Of a stretch of DNA of 64,000 nucleotides, positions 10,001 to 17,812 are shown one piece after another (the stretch's first letter is position 1; every line of letters begins with the position of its first letter). The position numbers and the translations under genes were made by a program. A model generated the notes under the pieces. It saw nothing but the letters and a program-made list of their open reading frames with translations, did no database searches and was not told the DNA's origin. Where the stretch lies: the NCBI RefSeq assembly GCF_025666195.1, contig NZ_CP102592.1:992001-1056000 (forward strand). The letters are read 5' to 3'. This DNA is from Xanthomonas sp. CFBP 8443. GTDB taxonomy: Bacteria; Pseudomonadota; Gammaproteobacteria; Xanthomonadales; Xanthomonadaceae.

Positions 10001-12310
10001 GGCTACAACGCCACCGCCACCGGCGAGTCCAGCACCGCCATCGGCGGTTCGCTGTACTACACCGACGACGCCGGCAACGTGCTGCTCGACGGCACCACCA
10101 CCGCCAGCGAAGTCGGCGCCACCGCACTGGGCGCGGGCGCGCAGGCCACCGCCGCGTTCAGCAGCGCCAGCGGCGCCGGGGCCACGGCCGCCGGCCTGCA
10201 GTCCACCGCCACCGGCTACAAGAGCGAGGCGGCGACCGACTACAGCACCGCGGTCGGCGCGTTCAGCAGCGCCAGCGGCACCCGCACCAGCGCGTTCGGC
10301 TATGGCGCCGAAGCGTCGGGCAGCAACGCCTCGGCGCTGGGCTGGGGCAGCACCGCGTCCGGTGCCTACGCCTCGGCGCTGGGCCACAGCGCGCGCGCCA
10401 CCGGCGAGGACGCCACCGCGCTCGGCGCCTCGGCCTGGGCCACGGCGGCGCAGACCACCGCGGTGGGCCAGTTCGCCTGGGCCACCGTGCAGGGCGGCAC
10501 TGCGATCGGCCAGGACGCCTACGCCTACAGCGGCATCAACGCCACCGCGCTGGGTACCAGCGCCTGGGCCAACGGCGCCAACAGCGTCGCGCTGGGTGCC
10601 GGTACGCGCGCCAGCGAGGCCAACGTGGTGTCGGTGGGTGGCGGCAACGGCGTCAGTGGTCCGGCCACGCGCCGCATCACCAACGTCGGCGCAGCGATCA
10701 ACGCCACCGATGCGGTGAACAAGACCCAGCTCGATGCGGTGGCCGCGGCCGCCGGCGAGACCAGCGCCAGCTTCCAGAGCTCGGGCAGCGGCGTGGCCAG
10801 CGCCAGCGGCGTGAACAGCACCGCGGCCGGGGCCGGGGCCGTCGCCAGCGGCCTGCGCAGCAGTGCGTTGGGCGTGGGCAGCGTCGCCAGCGGCGCCGGC
10901 ACCACCGCAGCGGGCGCCGGCAGTTCGGCGAGCGGTGCGCGCAGCACCGCGGTCGGCCTGCAGACCAATGCGATCGGCGAGAACGGGGTGGCGCTGGGCT
11001 ACAACAGCTTCGTCCGCAACAGCGGCAGCAACGGCGTGGCGATCGGCGCCAACGCCGGCGTGTCGGCCGACAATGCGGTCGCGCTCGGCGCCGGCTCGCG
11101 CGTCTACGAGGCCGACACGGTGTCGCTGGGCAGCGGCAACGGCCGCGGCGGCCCGGCCACCCGGCGCATCGTCAACCTGACCGCGGGCAGCGTCGCCGCG
11201 GGCAGCACCGAGGCGATCAACGGCAGCCAGCTGTACCAGTCGCTGAGCAACATGGCCACGTTCCTGGGCGGCGGTGCCGGCCTCGGCGCGCAGGGCCTGT
11301 TCGTGGCGCCGACCTACGTGATCCAGGGCGCCAGCTACAGCAACGTCGGCGACGCGCTGGCGGCGCTGGACGGCAAGGTCAGCGAGCTGGATGCGCGCGG
11401 CGCCGGCACCGCCAGCGTGTCGCGCAATGCGCGGGTCGCCAGCGTGGCGGCGGTCGCCGAACCAGAGTCGGCGCAGGCCACCGCGCAGGCGGTGTCCGAG
11501 CCGGCGGCGGTATCCGGCGCCGCGTCCACCGCGCAGGTCGGCGAGGCGGTCGTGGCAGATGCCGGCAACGGCGCCACCGCGGTCGGCACGGCGGCGCGCG
11601 CCAACGACGTCACCGGCACCGCGATCGGCGGCAGCGCCTATGCGCACGGTCCCAACGACACCGCGATCGGCAGCAACGCCAAGGTCAACGCCGACGGCAG
11701 CACCGCGGTGGGCGCCAACAGCCACATCGCCGCGGTGGCGACCAATGCGGTGGCGATGGGCGAGGGCGCCAGCGTCACCGCGGCCTCGGGCACCGCGCTG
11801 GGCCAGGGCGCCAGCGCCACGGCGCAGGGGGCGGTGGCGCTGGGCCAGGGCTCGGTCGCCGACCGCGCCAACACGGTGTCGGTGGGCAGCGCCGGCAACG
11901 AGCGCCAGGTCGCCAACGTCGCCGCCGGCACCCAGGCCACCGATGCGGTCAACAAGAGCCAGCTGGACAGCGGCGTGGCCACGGCCAAGTCGTACACCGA
12001 CACGCGCTTCAACACGATGGCCGACAGCTTCGACGTGCTGCGCGGCGACGTCGATGCGCGGTTGCGCGATCAGGATCGCCGCATCGACCGGCAGGGCGCG
12101 ATGAGCGCGGCGATGCTCAACATGGCCACCAGCGCTGCGGGCATCCGCACCCAGAACCGGGTCGGTGCCGGCGTCGGTTTCCAGAACGGCGAATCGGCGC
12201 TGTCGGTGGGCTACCAGCGCGCCTTCAGCGATCGCGCCACGGTGACCATCGGCGGCGCGTTCAGCGGCGACGACAGCTCGGTCGGCATCGGCGCCGGCTT
12301 CGGCTGGTGA
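4091..12310 (+). CDS. Very large trimeric autotransporter adhesin (YadA/XadA-like, type Vc secretion)
   Basis: The 2739-residue protein starts with an extended signal peptide region (MNRIYRKVWNKALG...), typical of large autotransporters, ending near AAQAQA (about residue 68). The ATG follows GAGGAGCAG. The passenger is built of YadA-head repeats (STALG, TAVG, SVALG type, 14-16 residues each). These are broken at nine places by a neck motif containing VSVGSAGNERQITNVAAGT and TDAVN(V/K)xQL, near residues 215, 515, 935, 1250, 1570, 1870, 2190, 2360 and 2600. The last ~75 residues form the YadA membrane anchor (RQGAMSAAMLNMATSAAG... ending in GIGAGFGW), which trimerises to a 12-strand outer-membrane barrel. 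The role is attachment to surfaces, host tissue or other cells. A serine protease gene follows on the same strand after about 160 bp. Long ORFs on the other strand and in another frame are shadows of the repetitive GC-rich sequence. Confidence 0.96.
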   Translation: MNRIYRKVWNKALGMWTVASELASGDSRGQLVREGRAGRAQGLALSAAIAMALGAGTAVLPSAAQAQALQIGDGASASGDYATAVGAESNASGEQSTATGAASNASGDGSVASGTLSEATGLESTALGYYSTASGTGATALGAESIANGVATAAVGLAASADADYATAIGGFATATGRNSTALGNAAVAQGENSVALGADALADRDNSVSVGSAGNERQITNVAAGTEATDAVNVAQLDAVKQTADTTAKYFQSSGSADSDAGAYVEGDNALAAGEGANAIGNGSSALGSGATTQGGNATAVGSNATAVGASATAVGGALSIVDEDGEVVLEGTTSATAQGASAFGAGAQGNGAFSTALGTAARADGVQSTATGFSAEAAGLASTANGGFSQAGGDFASAFGYGANASGGSAVAVGESSLASGESSTAVGGSVLGFFTTEAQGEGGSAFGAGAWANGAFSTSIGWLSSADGDSSTALGGASWAQAEDSTALGYGAKAGAAGSVALGQGSTADRADTVSVGSAGNERQIANVAAGTEGTDAVNLDQLAAVADVADTTARLFSANGEGSALAQGEEATASGSNASADGDYATALGSSSFAGGIAASAVGSGAVANGQNASALGANATADGESATAIGGVATVYEYDEDGFIVGSREQTTQALGTAATAVGGGAQALDALSTAVGTGSSASGVQSTALGYHAQTFQDGATAVGGLSEVSGALGTAVGYGSRAAGDYATATGIGARATATSTVAMGMNALASGTDSVAIGGVSTAAESAGNSVGIAAATGVGGVALGAGAQSQGNYAIALGYNANVFPSLDNDAVDSVAIGHSAGSFAPHTVSLGGYALSAGEGGVAIGHESTAWTANSVALGTGSVSSMFHDSSTAIGANSAANGTDATAIGYGARVSSWLEDAQNRSASSAVALGAYSYADRDNSVSVGDVGNGLTRQITSVAAGTEATDAVNVAQLQEAGKYLQASGGNSDAGAYVEGDDALAAGEAANAIGNGSTALGGGAAAVSSGATAVGSGAVAAGQNSAAFGTNAQATGPAAVAVGGVAVDENGDPLITNGGVAVDTGATSAGVGGTALGASADAGGFAASAVGVGAYAGGAQASAFGAVANATGDYATAVGTQSAATGTSSVAVGGPADLIPGLGLFVQTQASGQSAAAFGAGAIASGDFSVANGSLSEASGLESTALGYFAYAPGAFASALGAESWASGANSTALGYYSTALAADSVALGSNSVARRANTVSVGDAGSERQIVNVAAGSQATDAVNVAQLDAVRTTAETTAKFFTTDGTGTVGAYADGEGAVAAGDAANAYGSGAAAYGSGAAAIGDDALALGNGSAAGGAGSTAIGGQGQAFDQYNQPITDADGNAQMIGANAGENATALGAGAQATGAQATATGYGAQATGDHSTAGGFKARATGDYSLAQGDNAWASGDDATASGAYAWATADGASAFGASAWATGTNASAFGTGAWASGNGATSIGFNSWAPGLSATAVGRGAFGYGNYSVAMGFQALGNQVNTIALGTNTLADAESAVAIGAGSEATASNAVALGAGAVADRAYSVSVGSAGNERQITNVAAGTEATDAVNVAQLDAVKQAAETTSKYFQASGSDDSDAGALVEGDNALAAGEAANAIGDGSTALGGGANALAAGATAIGFNAVSSGSDAVALGSDSQALGQDSIAIGNGALASEIGATASGAGAQASGTYSTASGSEAVASDNQATATGFRSSASNIGATALGGYSEATGYLSSALGYGALASGDYGTAVGVGAAASGTGSVALGESSVASGEESVAVGGTSFFGLIPAEASGANSAAFGAGAGATADFSTAIGSLSYASAEDSSAFGYGAYASGSNSVALGALSEAERDNTVSVGSAGSERQITNVAAGTEDTDAVNVAQLDEVKQSADATGKQFKASGGGDPADDVGSYVEGTYATAAGEAANAYGTGASAFGSGALAGAQYATASGYNATATGESSTAIGGSLYYTDDAGNVLLDGTTTASEVGATALGAGAQATAAFSSASGAGATAAGLQSTATGYKSEAATDYSTAVGAFSSASGTRTSAFGYGAEASGSNASALGWGSTASGAYASALGHSARATGEDATALGASAWATAAQTTAVGQFAWATVQGGTAIGQDAYAYSGINATALGTSAWANGANSVALGAGTRASEANVVSVGGGNGVSGPATRRITNVGAAINATDAVNKTQLDAVAAAAGETSASFQSSGSGVASASGVNSTAAGAGAVASGLRSSALGVGSVASGAGTTAAGAGSSASGARSTAVGLQTNAIGENGVALGYNSFVRNSGSNGVAIGANAGVSADNAVALGAGSRVYEADTVSLGSGNGRGGPATRRIVNLTAGSVAAGSTEAINGSQLYQSLSNMATFLGGGAGLGAQGLFVAPTYVIQGASYSNVGDALAALDGKVSELDARGAGTASVSRNARVASVAAVAEPESAQATAQAVSEPAAVSGAASTAQVGEAVVADAGNGATAVGTAARANDVTGTAIGGSAYAHGPNDTAIGSNAKVNADGSTAVGANSHIAAVATNAVAMGEGASVTAASGTALGQGASATAQGAVALGQGSVADRANTVSVGSAGNERQVANVAAGTQATDAVNKSQLDSGVATAKSYTDTRFNTMADSFDVLRGDVDARLRDQDRRIDRQGAMSAAMLNMATSAAGIRTQNRVGAGVGFQNGESALSVGYQRAFSDRATVTIGGAFSGDDSSVGIGAGFGW

Positions 12311-12316
12311 GCCATC

Positions 12317-12344
12317 GCGGACGGCGGCAGCTGCCGCCGTCCGC
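12317..12344 (+). terminator. Stem-loop after the adhesin gene
   Basis: A perfect 28-base palindrome (GCGGACGGCGGCAG and its complement) starts 7 bases after the adhesin stop codon. No T-run follows directly, so it may be a transcript-end or RNA-protecting hairpin rather than a classical intrinsic terminator. Confidence 0.5.
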
Positions 12345-12469
12345 CAAGACATGGCCTGAGGGGGCAGACCAAAGGACCTTGGCTGGGCCGGCCAACGGAT
12401 TCGGGAAAAAGGAGTTTTTTACGGCCGCAACTGTCGCCTGATCCATGAAACTTTGAAGAGGACGTCAAC

Positions 12470-14362
12470 GTGATCGACAAGCAAAATCTTCGTATCAATG
12501 CCATCGCCGCCGCCATGCTGATGATGTCGATGGGGGCCTCCAGCGCGTTCGCGGTTGGCGCCGCGTCGCAGCTGCCGGTCAAGGAGCCGAGCAAGTCCGC
12601 TCCGGCCGACGCGCAGACTTCCAGCCGCATCGTGGTGCGCTACAACGCCGGCAGCGCCGCGGCCAGCGACCGCAGCGCCAAGCTGTCGGCGGTGCAATCG
12701 GCGGTGACCCGCGCCAGCCTCGGCGGCGGCAACGGCATCTCCCGCGCCGCGGCCGCCAGCGTGCGCGCCGAATACGTGCGCACCCTGGGCGTGGGCGCGG
12801 ACCTGATCCGCCTGTCGGGCAAGCTGAGCAAGGCCGACGTGGACAAGGTGGTCGCGGAAATCGCCGCCGATCCGGCGGTCAAGTACGCGCAGGTCGACGT
12901 CAAGCTGCAGGCCGTCGAACTGCCCAGGGCGAAGCTGGAACAGCCGCAGCTGGTGCCCAACGATCCGCTGTACGCACAGTACCAGTGGCACCTGAGCAAT
13001 CCCACCGGCGGCATCAATTCGCCGGCCGCGTGGGACGTGTCCAAGGGCGACGGCGTGGTCGTCGCGGTGCTGGATACCGGCATCCTGCCGAACCATCCGG
13101 ACGTGGCGGTGAACCTGCTGCAGGGCTACGACTTCATCTCCGATGCGGAGACCTCGCGGCGTCCGACCGACGCGCGGGTGCCCGGCGCGCTGGACTACGG
13201 CGACTGGGTCGAGAACGACAACGAGTGCTACGCCGGTTCGCTGGCCGAGGACAGCTCCTGGCACGGCAGCCATGTCGCCGGCACGGTCGCCGAGGCCACC
13301 AACAACGGCGTCGGCATGGCCGGCGTCGCGCCGGAAGCCACGGTGCTGCCGGTGCGCGTGCTCGGCAAGTGCGGCGGCTATCTGTCCGACATCGCCGACG
13401 CGATCACCTGGGCGTCCGGCGGCACCGTCACCGGCATCCCGGCCAACGCCAATCCGGCCGAGATCATCAACATGAGCCTGGGCGGCAGCGGCACCTGCGA
13501 CGCGCTGTACCAGGATGCGATCAACGGTGCGGTGGCGCGCGGCACCACGGTGGTGGTGGCGGCCGGCAACAGCGCCGGCAATGCCTCCAACTTCCGCCCG
13601 GCCAGCTGCGCCAACGTGATCGCGGTCGGCGCCACGCGCATCACCGGCGGCATCGCCTACTACTCCAACTATGGCACGGCGGTGGATCTGTCCGGTCCGG
13701 GCGGCGGCGGCAGCGTCGACGGCAACCCGGGCGGCTTCGTCTGGCAGAACGGCTACAACGGCGCGACCACGCCGACCTCCGGCGCCTACACCTATATGGG
13801 CATGGGCGGCACCTCGATGGCCTCGCCGCACGTGGCGGCGGTGGCCGCCCTGGTGCAGAGCGCGGTGATCGCCGCCGGCAACGCGCCGCTGACCCCGGCC
13901 GCGCTGGAGACCCTGCTGAAGCAGACCGCGCGCCCGTTCCCGGTGTCGATCCCGACCAGCACCCCGATCGGCACCGGCATCGTCGACGCCAAGGCCGCGC
14001 TGGACAAGGCGCTGGAAGTGCCGTGCGATCCGGAAACCGAGGAGTGCGCACCGCCGGCGACGGCGTTGACCAACAAGGTCGCGGTGTCCGGCTTGACCGG
14101 CGCGGCGGGCAACGAGGTGCTGTACAGCTTCGACGCCGAGGCCGGCGCGGTGCTGAGCTTCCTCACCTACGGCGGCAGCGGCAACGTGTCGCTGTACGTG
14201 AGCTTCGACAAGGAGCCCACCAGCAGCAGCTACGACGCCAAGTCGGCCCGTCCCGGCAACAACGAGACGGTGCGCTTCACTGCGCCGAAGGCCGGCACCT
14301 ACTACATCAAGCTGGTCGGCACGTCGGGCTACAGCGGCGTCAGCCTGGTCGCCCGCCAGTAA
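12470..14362 (+). CDS. Secreted subtilisin-family (S8) serine protease with C-terminal PPC domain
   Basis: The 630-residue protein starts at GTG, chosen because GAAGAGG lies 9 bases upstream and a signal peptide follows at once (residues 1-28, ending SSAFA). A propeptide (to about 165) is followed by the catalytic domain: Asp202 in AVLDTGILPNHPDV, His265 in WHGSHVAGT and Ser449 in GGTSMASPHVAA. All three triad residues are present. Residues about 535-630 form a bacterial pre-peptidase C-terminal (PPC) beta domain of the kind removed during maturation. It resembles the extracellular proteases of Xanthomonas that leave the cell through the type II pathway. The xps genes start 390 bp downstream, although no direct link is shown. 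It probably degrades plant or environmental protein. Confidence 0.95.
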   Translation: MIDKQNLRINAIAAAMLMMSMGASSAFAVGAASQLPVKEPSKSAPADAQTSSRIVVRYNAGSAAASDRSAKLSAVQSAVTRASLGGGNGISRAAAASVRAEYVRTLGVGADLIRLSGKLSKADVDKVVAEIAADPAVKYAQVDVKLQAVELPRAKLEQPQLVPNDPLYAQYQWHLSNPTGGINSPAAWDVSKGDGVVVAVLDTGILPNHPDVAVNLLQGYDFISDAETSRRPTDARVPGALDYGDWVENDNECYAGSLAEDSSWHGSHVAGTVAEATNNGVGMAGVAPEATVLPVRVLGKCGGYLSDIADAITWASGGTVTGIPANANPAEIINMSLGGSGTCDALYQDAINGAVARGTTVVVAAGNSAGNASNFRPASCANVIAVGATRITGGIAYYSNYGTAVDLSGPGGGGSVDGNPGGFVWQNGYNGATTPTSGAYTYMGMGGTSMASPHVAAVAALVQSAVIAAGNAPLTPAALETLLKQTARPFPVSIPTSTPIGTGIVDAKAALDKALEVPCDPETEECAPPATALTNKVAVSGLTGAAGNEVLYSFDAEAGAVLSFLTYGGSGNVSLYVSFDKEPTSSSYDAKSARPGNNETVRFTAPKAGTYYIKLVGTSGYSGVSLVARQ

Positions 14363-14402
14363 GGATGCGACGCACGGCGCCGGAAACGGCGCCGGAGGAA
14401 CC

Positions 14403-14430
14403 AGGAAACCCGGCTCCGGCCGGGTTTCCT
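14403..14430 (+). terminator. Strong hairpin between the protease and xpsE
   Basis: AGGAAACCCGGC (14403-14414) pairs perfectly with GCCGGGTTTCCT (14419-14430) around a four-base loop. It lies 40 bases after the protease stop and probably ends that transcript, although the T-run is weak. Nothing else recognisable lies between here and the xpsE start at 14755. Confidence 0.65.
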
Positions 14431-14754
14431 GCGTCAGGACGGCGAAAACGCGTGGTCAAGCGGCGGATGTCGCTGGCGGCTGGCCGGCCGGCGCGCGCAG
14501 GCATGCGCGATCCGGCTTCGGCACTGCGGGCGCCGCGCGCTCGTCTTGCCAACACTGCGCACTACCGCGACGACCGGCGCCGCCGCGACCGCGCGACCGC
14601 GGCAGCAGGCCACGATGCGCGTCGCCCATGTCATGCCGATGACCGCACGCGGCGCTGCCGCGGCCTCGTAGACAGTCGCATCGGCCGACGCCGCGCGGGT
14701 GGGCGGCAGGTCGCGCCGAACTGCTAAAGTCGCCGCACGCTCTGGAGGGATTGT

Positions 14755-16485
14755 GTGAACGCGCTCGTCAAGGACACTGCTGCCGCTGCCGATACGCCCG
14801 AAGCGCGCATCGTCGATGCGTTGCTGGCCAAGGGCCGGCTCAAGGAGGGCGACCTGCTGCGCGCGCGCCAGCTGCAGCGCGAATCCGGCGGCGGCCTGCT
14901 GTCGCTGCTGGCGCGCCTGGGGCTGGTCTCCGAACGCGACCATGCCGAGGTCAGCGCCGAAGTGCTGGGCCTGCCGCTGCTCGACGCCAAGCAATTGCCG
15001 GCCACCGCGCCGGAGAACCTGCCCGAGGCGCAGCCGCTGTCGCTGCGCTTCCTCAAGCAGTTCCACGTGTGCCCGCTGGGCGAGCGCGACGGCGCGCTGG
15101 AACTGTGGATGTCCGATCCGCACGAGACCTACGCGGCCGACGCGGTGCGCCTGGCCACCGGGTTCGTGGTGTTGCCGCGGGTCGGCCTGCGCTCGGAGAT
15201 CGACGACCTGATCGAGCGCTGGTTCGGCCAGGGCCGCAGCGCGATGGGCGCGATCGTGGAAACCGCCGACGGCGACAGCACCGCCACCGACGACATCGAG
15301 CACCTGCGCGACCTGGCTTCCGAAGCGCCGGTGATCCGGCTGGTGAACCTGGTGATCCAGCGCGCGGTGGAACTGCGCGCCTCGGACATCCACATCGAAC
15401 CGTTCGAGAACCGGCTGAAGGTGCGCTACCGGGTCGACGGCGTGCTGATCGACGGCGAAAGCCCGCCGGCCAACCTGACCGCGGCGGTGATCAGCCGGGT
15501 CAAGATCATGGCCAAGCTCAACATCGCCGAACGCCGCCTGCCGCAGGACGGGCGCATCATGCTGCGCGTGCAGGGCAAGGAGCTGGACCTGCGCGTGAGC
15601 ACCATGCCCACCGCGCACGGCGAGAGCGTGGTGATGCGCCTGCTCGACCGCGAGACGGTGGTGTTCGACTTCCACCGGCTCGGCTTCACCGACGCGTTCC
15701 TGCCACAGTTCCGCAAGGTGCTGGAGCAGCCGCACGGCATCCTGCTGGTCACCGGCCCCACCGGTTCGGGCAAGACCACCACGCTGTACACCGCGCTGAG
15801 CCAGCTCAACACCTCCGACGTCAAGATCATCACCGTCGAGGACCCGGTCGAATACCAGATCGAAGGCATCAACCAGATCCAGGCCAAGCCGCAGATCGGG
15901 CTGGATTTCGCCCATGCGCTGCGCAGCATCGTGCGCCAGGATCCGGACATCATCATGATCGGCGAAATGCGCGATCTGGAAACCGCGCGCATCGCGATCC
16001 AGTCGGCGCTGACCGGCCACCTGGTGCTGTCCACGCTGCACACCAACAACGCTGCCGGCGGCATCACCCGCCTGCTCGACATGGGCGTGGAGGACTACCT
16101 GCTGACCTCCACCATCAACGGCATCCTGGCGCAGCGCCTGGTGCGGCGGCTGGAGCCGACCCATGCCGAGCGCTATGCGGCCTCGCCGGAGGAGATCGAG
16201 AAGTTCGAACTGCGCCAGCTGCAGCCGGAGGGCGAGATTTTCCTGTTCCGCCCGCGGCCTTCGGCGATCGCGCCGACCGGCTACCTGGGCCGCACCACGA
16301 TCATGGAATTCCTGGTGATGAACGACGCGCTGCGGCGCGCGGTGATGCGCCACGCCGGCATGGGCGAAATCGAGCAGCTGGCGCGCGAGGCCGGCATGCG
16401 CACGATGTACGAGGACGGCCTGGGCAAGGCGCTCAGCGGCCAGACCACGATCGAGGAAGTGCTGCGCGTGACGGAGGAAACCTGA
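14755..16485 (+). CDS. xpsE: Type II secretion ATPase XpsE (GspE)
   Basis: XpsE is the cytoplasmic hexameric ATPase that powers pseudopilus assembly. The 576-residue protein has an N-terminal T2SSE_N/MshEN-type domain (about 15-150), then the ATPase core: Walker A GPTGSGKTTT starting at residue 334, the Asp box, the Walker B-like IMIGEMRDLET and the His box LSTLHTNNA. The GTG start follows GGAGGGA. Between the core and the C-terminus (about 465-525) there is no CxxC pair, although most GspE proteins carry a zinc-binding tetracysteine there. Family knowledge suggests the Xanthomonas/Xylella proteins lack it in general. It is the first gene of the xps cluster E-F-G-H-I-J-K-L-M-N-D. Type IV pilus PilB is unlikely because of the pseudopilin and secretin neighbours. 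Confidence 0.97.
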   Translation: MNALVKDTAAAADTPEARIVDALLAKGRLKEGDLLRARQLQRESGGGLLSLLARLGLVSERDHAEVSAEVLGLPLLDAKQLPATAPENLPEAQPLSLRFLKQFHVCPLGERDGALELWMSDPHETYAADAVRLATGFVVLPRVGLRSEIDDLIERWFGQGRSAMGAIVETADGDSTATDDIEHLRDLASEAPVIRLVNLVIQRAVELRASDIHIEPFENRLKVRYRVDGVLIDGESPPANLTAAVISRVKIMAKLNIAERRLPQDGRIMLRVQGKELDLRVSTMPTAHGESVVMRLLDRETVVFDFHRLGFTDAFLPQFRKVLEQPHGILLVTGPTGSGKTTTLYTALSQLNTSDVKIITVEDPVEYQIEGINQIQAKPQIGLDFAHALRSIVRQDPDIIMIGEMRDLETARIAIQSALTGHLVLSTLHTNNAAGGITRLLDMGVEDYLLTSTINGILAQRLVRRLEPTHAERYAASPEEIEKFELRQLQPEGEIFLFRPRPSAIAPTGYLGRTTIMEFLVMNDALRRAVMRHAGMGEIEQLAREAGMRTMYEDGLGKALSGQTTIEEVLRVTEET

Positions 16486-16562
16486 TGCGCGCAGGCGCGC
16501 CAGCGCGCATTTGCACCGTAGCTCTGCCGCGGCCGCGCCGGCACGCGCGCAGCGCGCTTTCC

Positions 16563-16590
16563 GAGTCCCGAGTCCCGAGTCCCGAGTCCC
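16563..16590. repeat. Four tandem GAGTCCC heptamers between xpsE and xpsF
   Basis: GAGTCCC repeats with a 7-bp period at 16563, 16570, 16577 and 16584, ending 8 bases before the xpsF ATG. It is the same kind of sequence as the insertion inside purL (562-702). It occupies the place where the xpsF ribosome binding site should be, and no clear GGAG is seen there. Confidence 0.8.
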
Positions 16591-16597
16591 GCCGCTG

Positions 16598-17812
16598 ATG
16601 CCCCTGTACCGCTACAAAGCGCTCGACCCGCACGGTGAGATCCTGGAAGGCCAGATGGAAGCCGCCAGCGACGCCGAGGTGGCGCTGCGCCTGCAGGAGC
16701 AGGGGCATATGCCGATGGAGGCCAAGCTCGCCGCGCAGGGCGGCGGCACCTCGTTGCGCGGCCTGTTCCGGCCCAAGCCGTTCGACGGCGCGGCGCTGGT
16801 GCAGTTCACCCAGCAATTGGCGACCCTGCTCGGCGCCGGCCAACCCCTGGACCGCGCGCTGTCGATCCTGCTCGAACTGCCCGAGGACGAGCGCTCCAAA
16901 CGCACCGTCGGCGACATCCGCGACGCGGTGCGCGGCGGCGCGCCGCTGTCGGTCGCGCTGGAGCGCCAGCACGGCCTGTTCTCGCGCCTGTACATCAACA
17001 TGGTCCGCGCCGGCGAGGCCGGCGGCAGCCTGCACGACACGCTGCAGCGCCTGGCCGAATACCTGGAGCGCAGCCGCGAACTGAAGGGCCGGGTGATCAA
17101 TGCGTTGATCTATCCGGCGATCCTGGTCAGCGTGGTCGGTTGCGCGTTGCTGTTCCTGCTCGGCTACGTGGTGCCGCAGTTCGCGCAGATGTACGAGAGC
17201 CTGGACGTGCAGTTGCCGTGGTTCACCCAGGCGGTGCTGAGCGTGGGTCTTTTCGTGCGCGACTGGTGGATCGTGTTGCTGGTGGTGCCCGGGCTGGCGC
17301 TGCTGGCGGTGGACCGCAAGCGCCGCGACCCGGCGTTCCGCTCCGGGTTCGACGCCTGGCTGCTCAAGCAGCGCTTCATCGGCGTGCTGATCGCGCGGCT
17401 GGAAACCGCGCGGCTGACCCGCACCCTGGGCACGCTGCTGCGCAACGGCGTGCCGCTGCTGGCGGCGCTGGGCATCTCGCGCAACGTGCTGTCGAACCTG
17501 GCGCTGACCGCCGACGTCGGCGCCGCCGCCGACGACGTCAAGAACGGCCATGGCCTGTCGGCCTCGCTGTCCAAGGGCAAACGCTTCCCGCGGCTGGCGC
17601 TGCAGATGATCCAGGTCGGCGAGGAATCCGGCGCACTGGACACGATGCTGCTGAAGACCGCCGATACCTTCGAGCAGGAAACCGCGCAGGCGATCGACCG
17701 CCTGCTCGCCGCGCTGGTGCCGCTGATCACCCTGGTCCTGGCCTCGGTGGTCGGGCTGGTGATCATCTCCGTCCTCGTCCCCTTGTACGACCTGACCAAT
17801 GCGATTGGGTGA
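16598..17812 (+). CDS. xpsF: Type II secretion inner-membrane platform protein XpsF (GspF)
   Basis: The 404-residue polytopic protein forms the core of the inner-membrane platform with XpsE, XpsL and XpsM. It has two T2SSF domains (about 70-190 and 275-395), each with the four-helix pattern (FTQQLATLLGAGQPLDRALS; ARLTRTLGTLLRNGVPLLAA). Membrane segments lie near 170-190, 220-240 and 375-398. The start MPLYRYKALD matches the usual GspF beginning; longer in-frame extensions upstream are translations of the GAGTCCC repeat and of spacer. xpsE ends 112 bp upstream, an unusually wide gap for this cluster. About 500 bp of repeat DNA separates it from xpsG. Confidence 0.96.
   Translation: MPLYRYKALDPHGEILEGQMEAASDAEVALRLQEQGHMPMEAKLAAQGGGTSLRGLFRPKPFDGAALVQFTQQLATLLGAGQPLDRALSILLELPEDERSKRTVGDIRDAVRGGAPLSVALERQHGLFSRLYINMVRAGEAGGSLHDTLQRLAEYLERSRELKGRVINALIYPAILVSVVGCALLFLLGYVVPQFAQMYESLDVQLPWFTQAVLSVGLFVRDWWIVLLVVPGLALLAVDRKRRDPAFRSGFDAWLLKQRFIGVLIARLETARLTRTLGTLLRNGVPLLAALGISRNVLSNLALTADVGAAADDVKNGHGLSASLSKGKRFPRLALQMIQVGEESGALDTMLLKTADTFEQETAQAIDRLLAALVPLITLVLASVVGLVIISVLVPLYDLTNAIG

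Noticed and set aside
5363..12352. A 2329-codon open frame on the minus strand and long open frames in another plus frame across the adhesin gene
   Set aside because: They mirror the repetitive GC-rich adhesin codons; their translations are low-complexity (Ala, Gly, Arg, Asp), with no start signal or domain.
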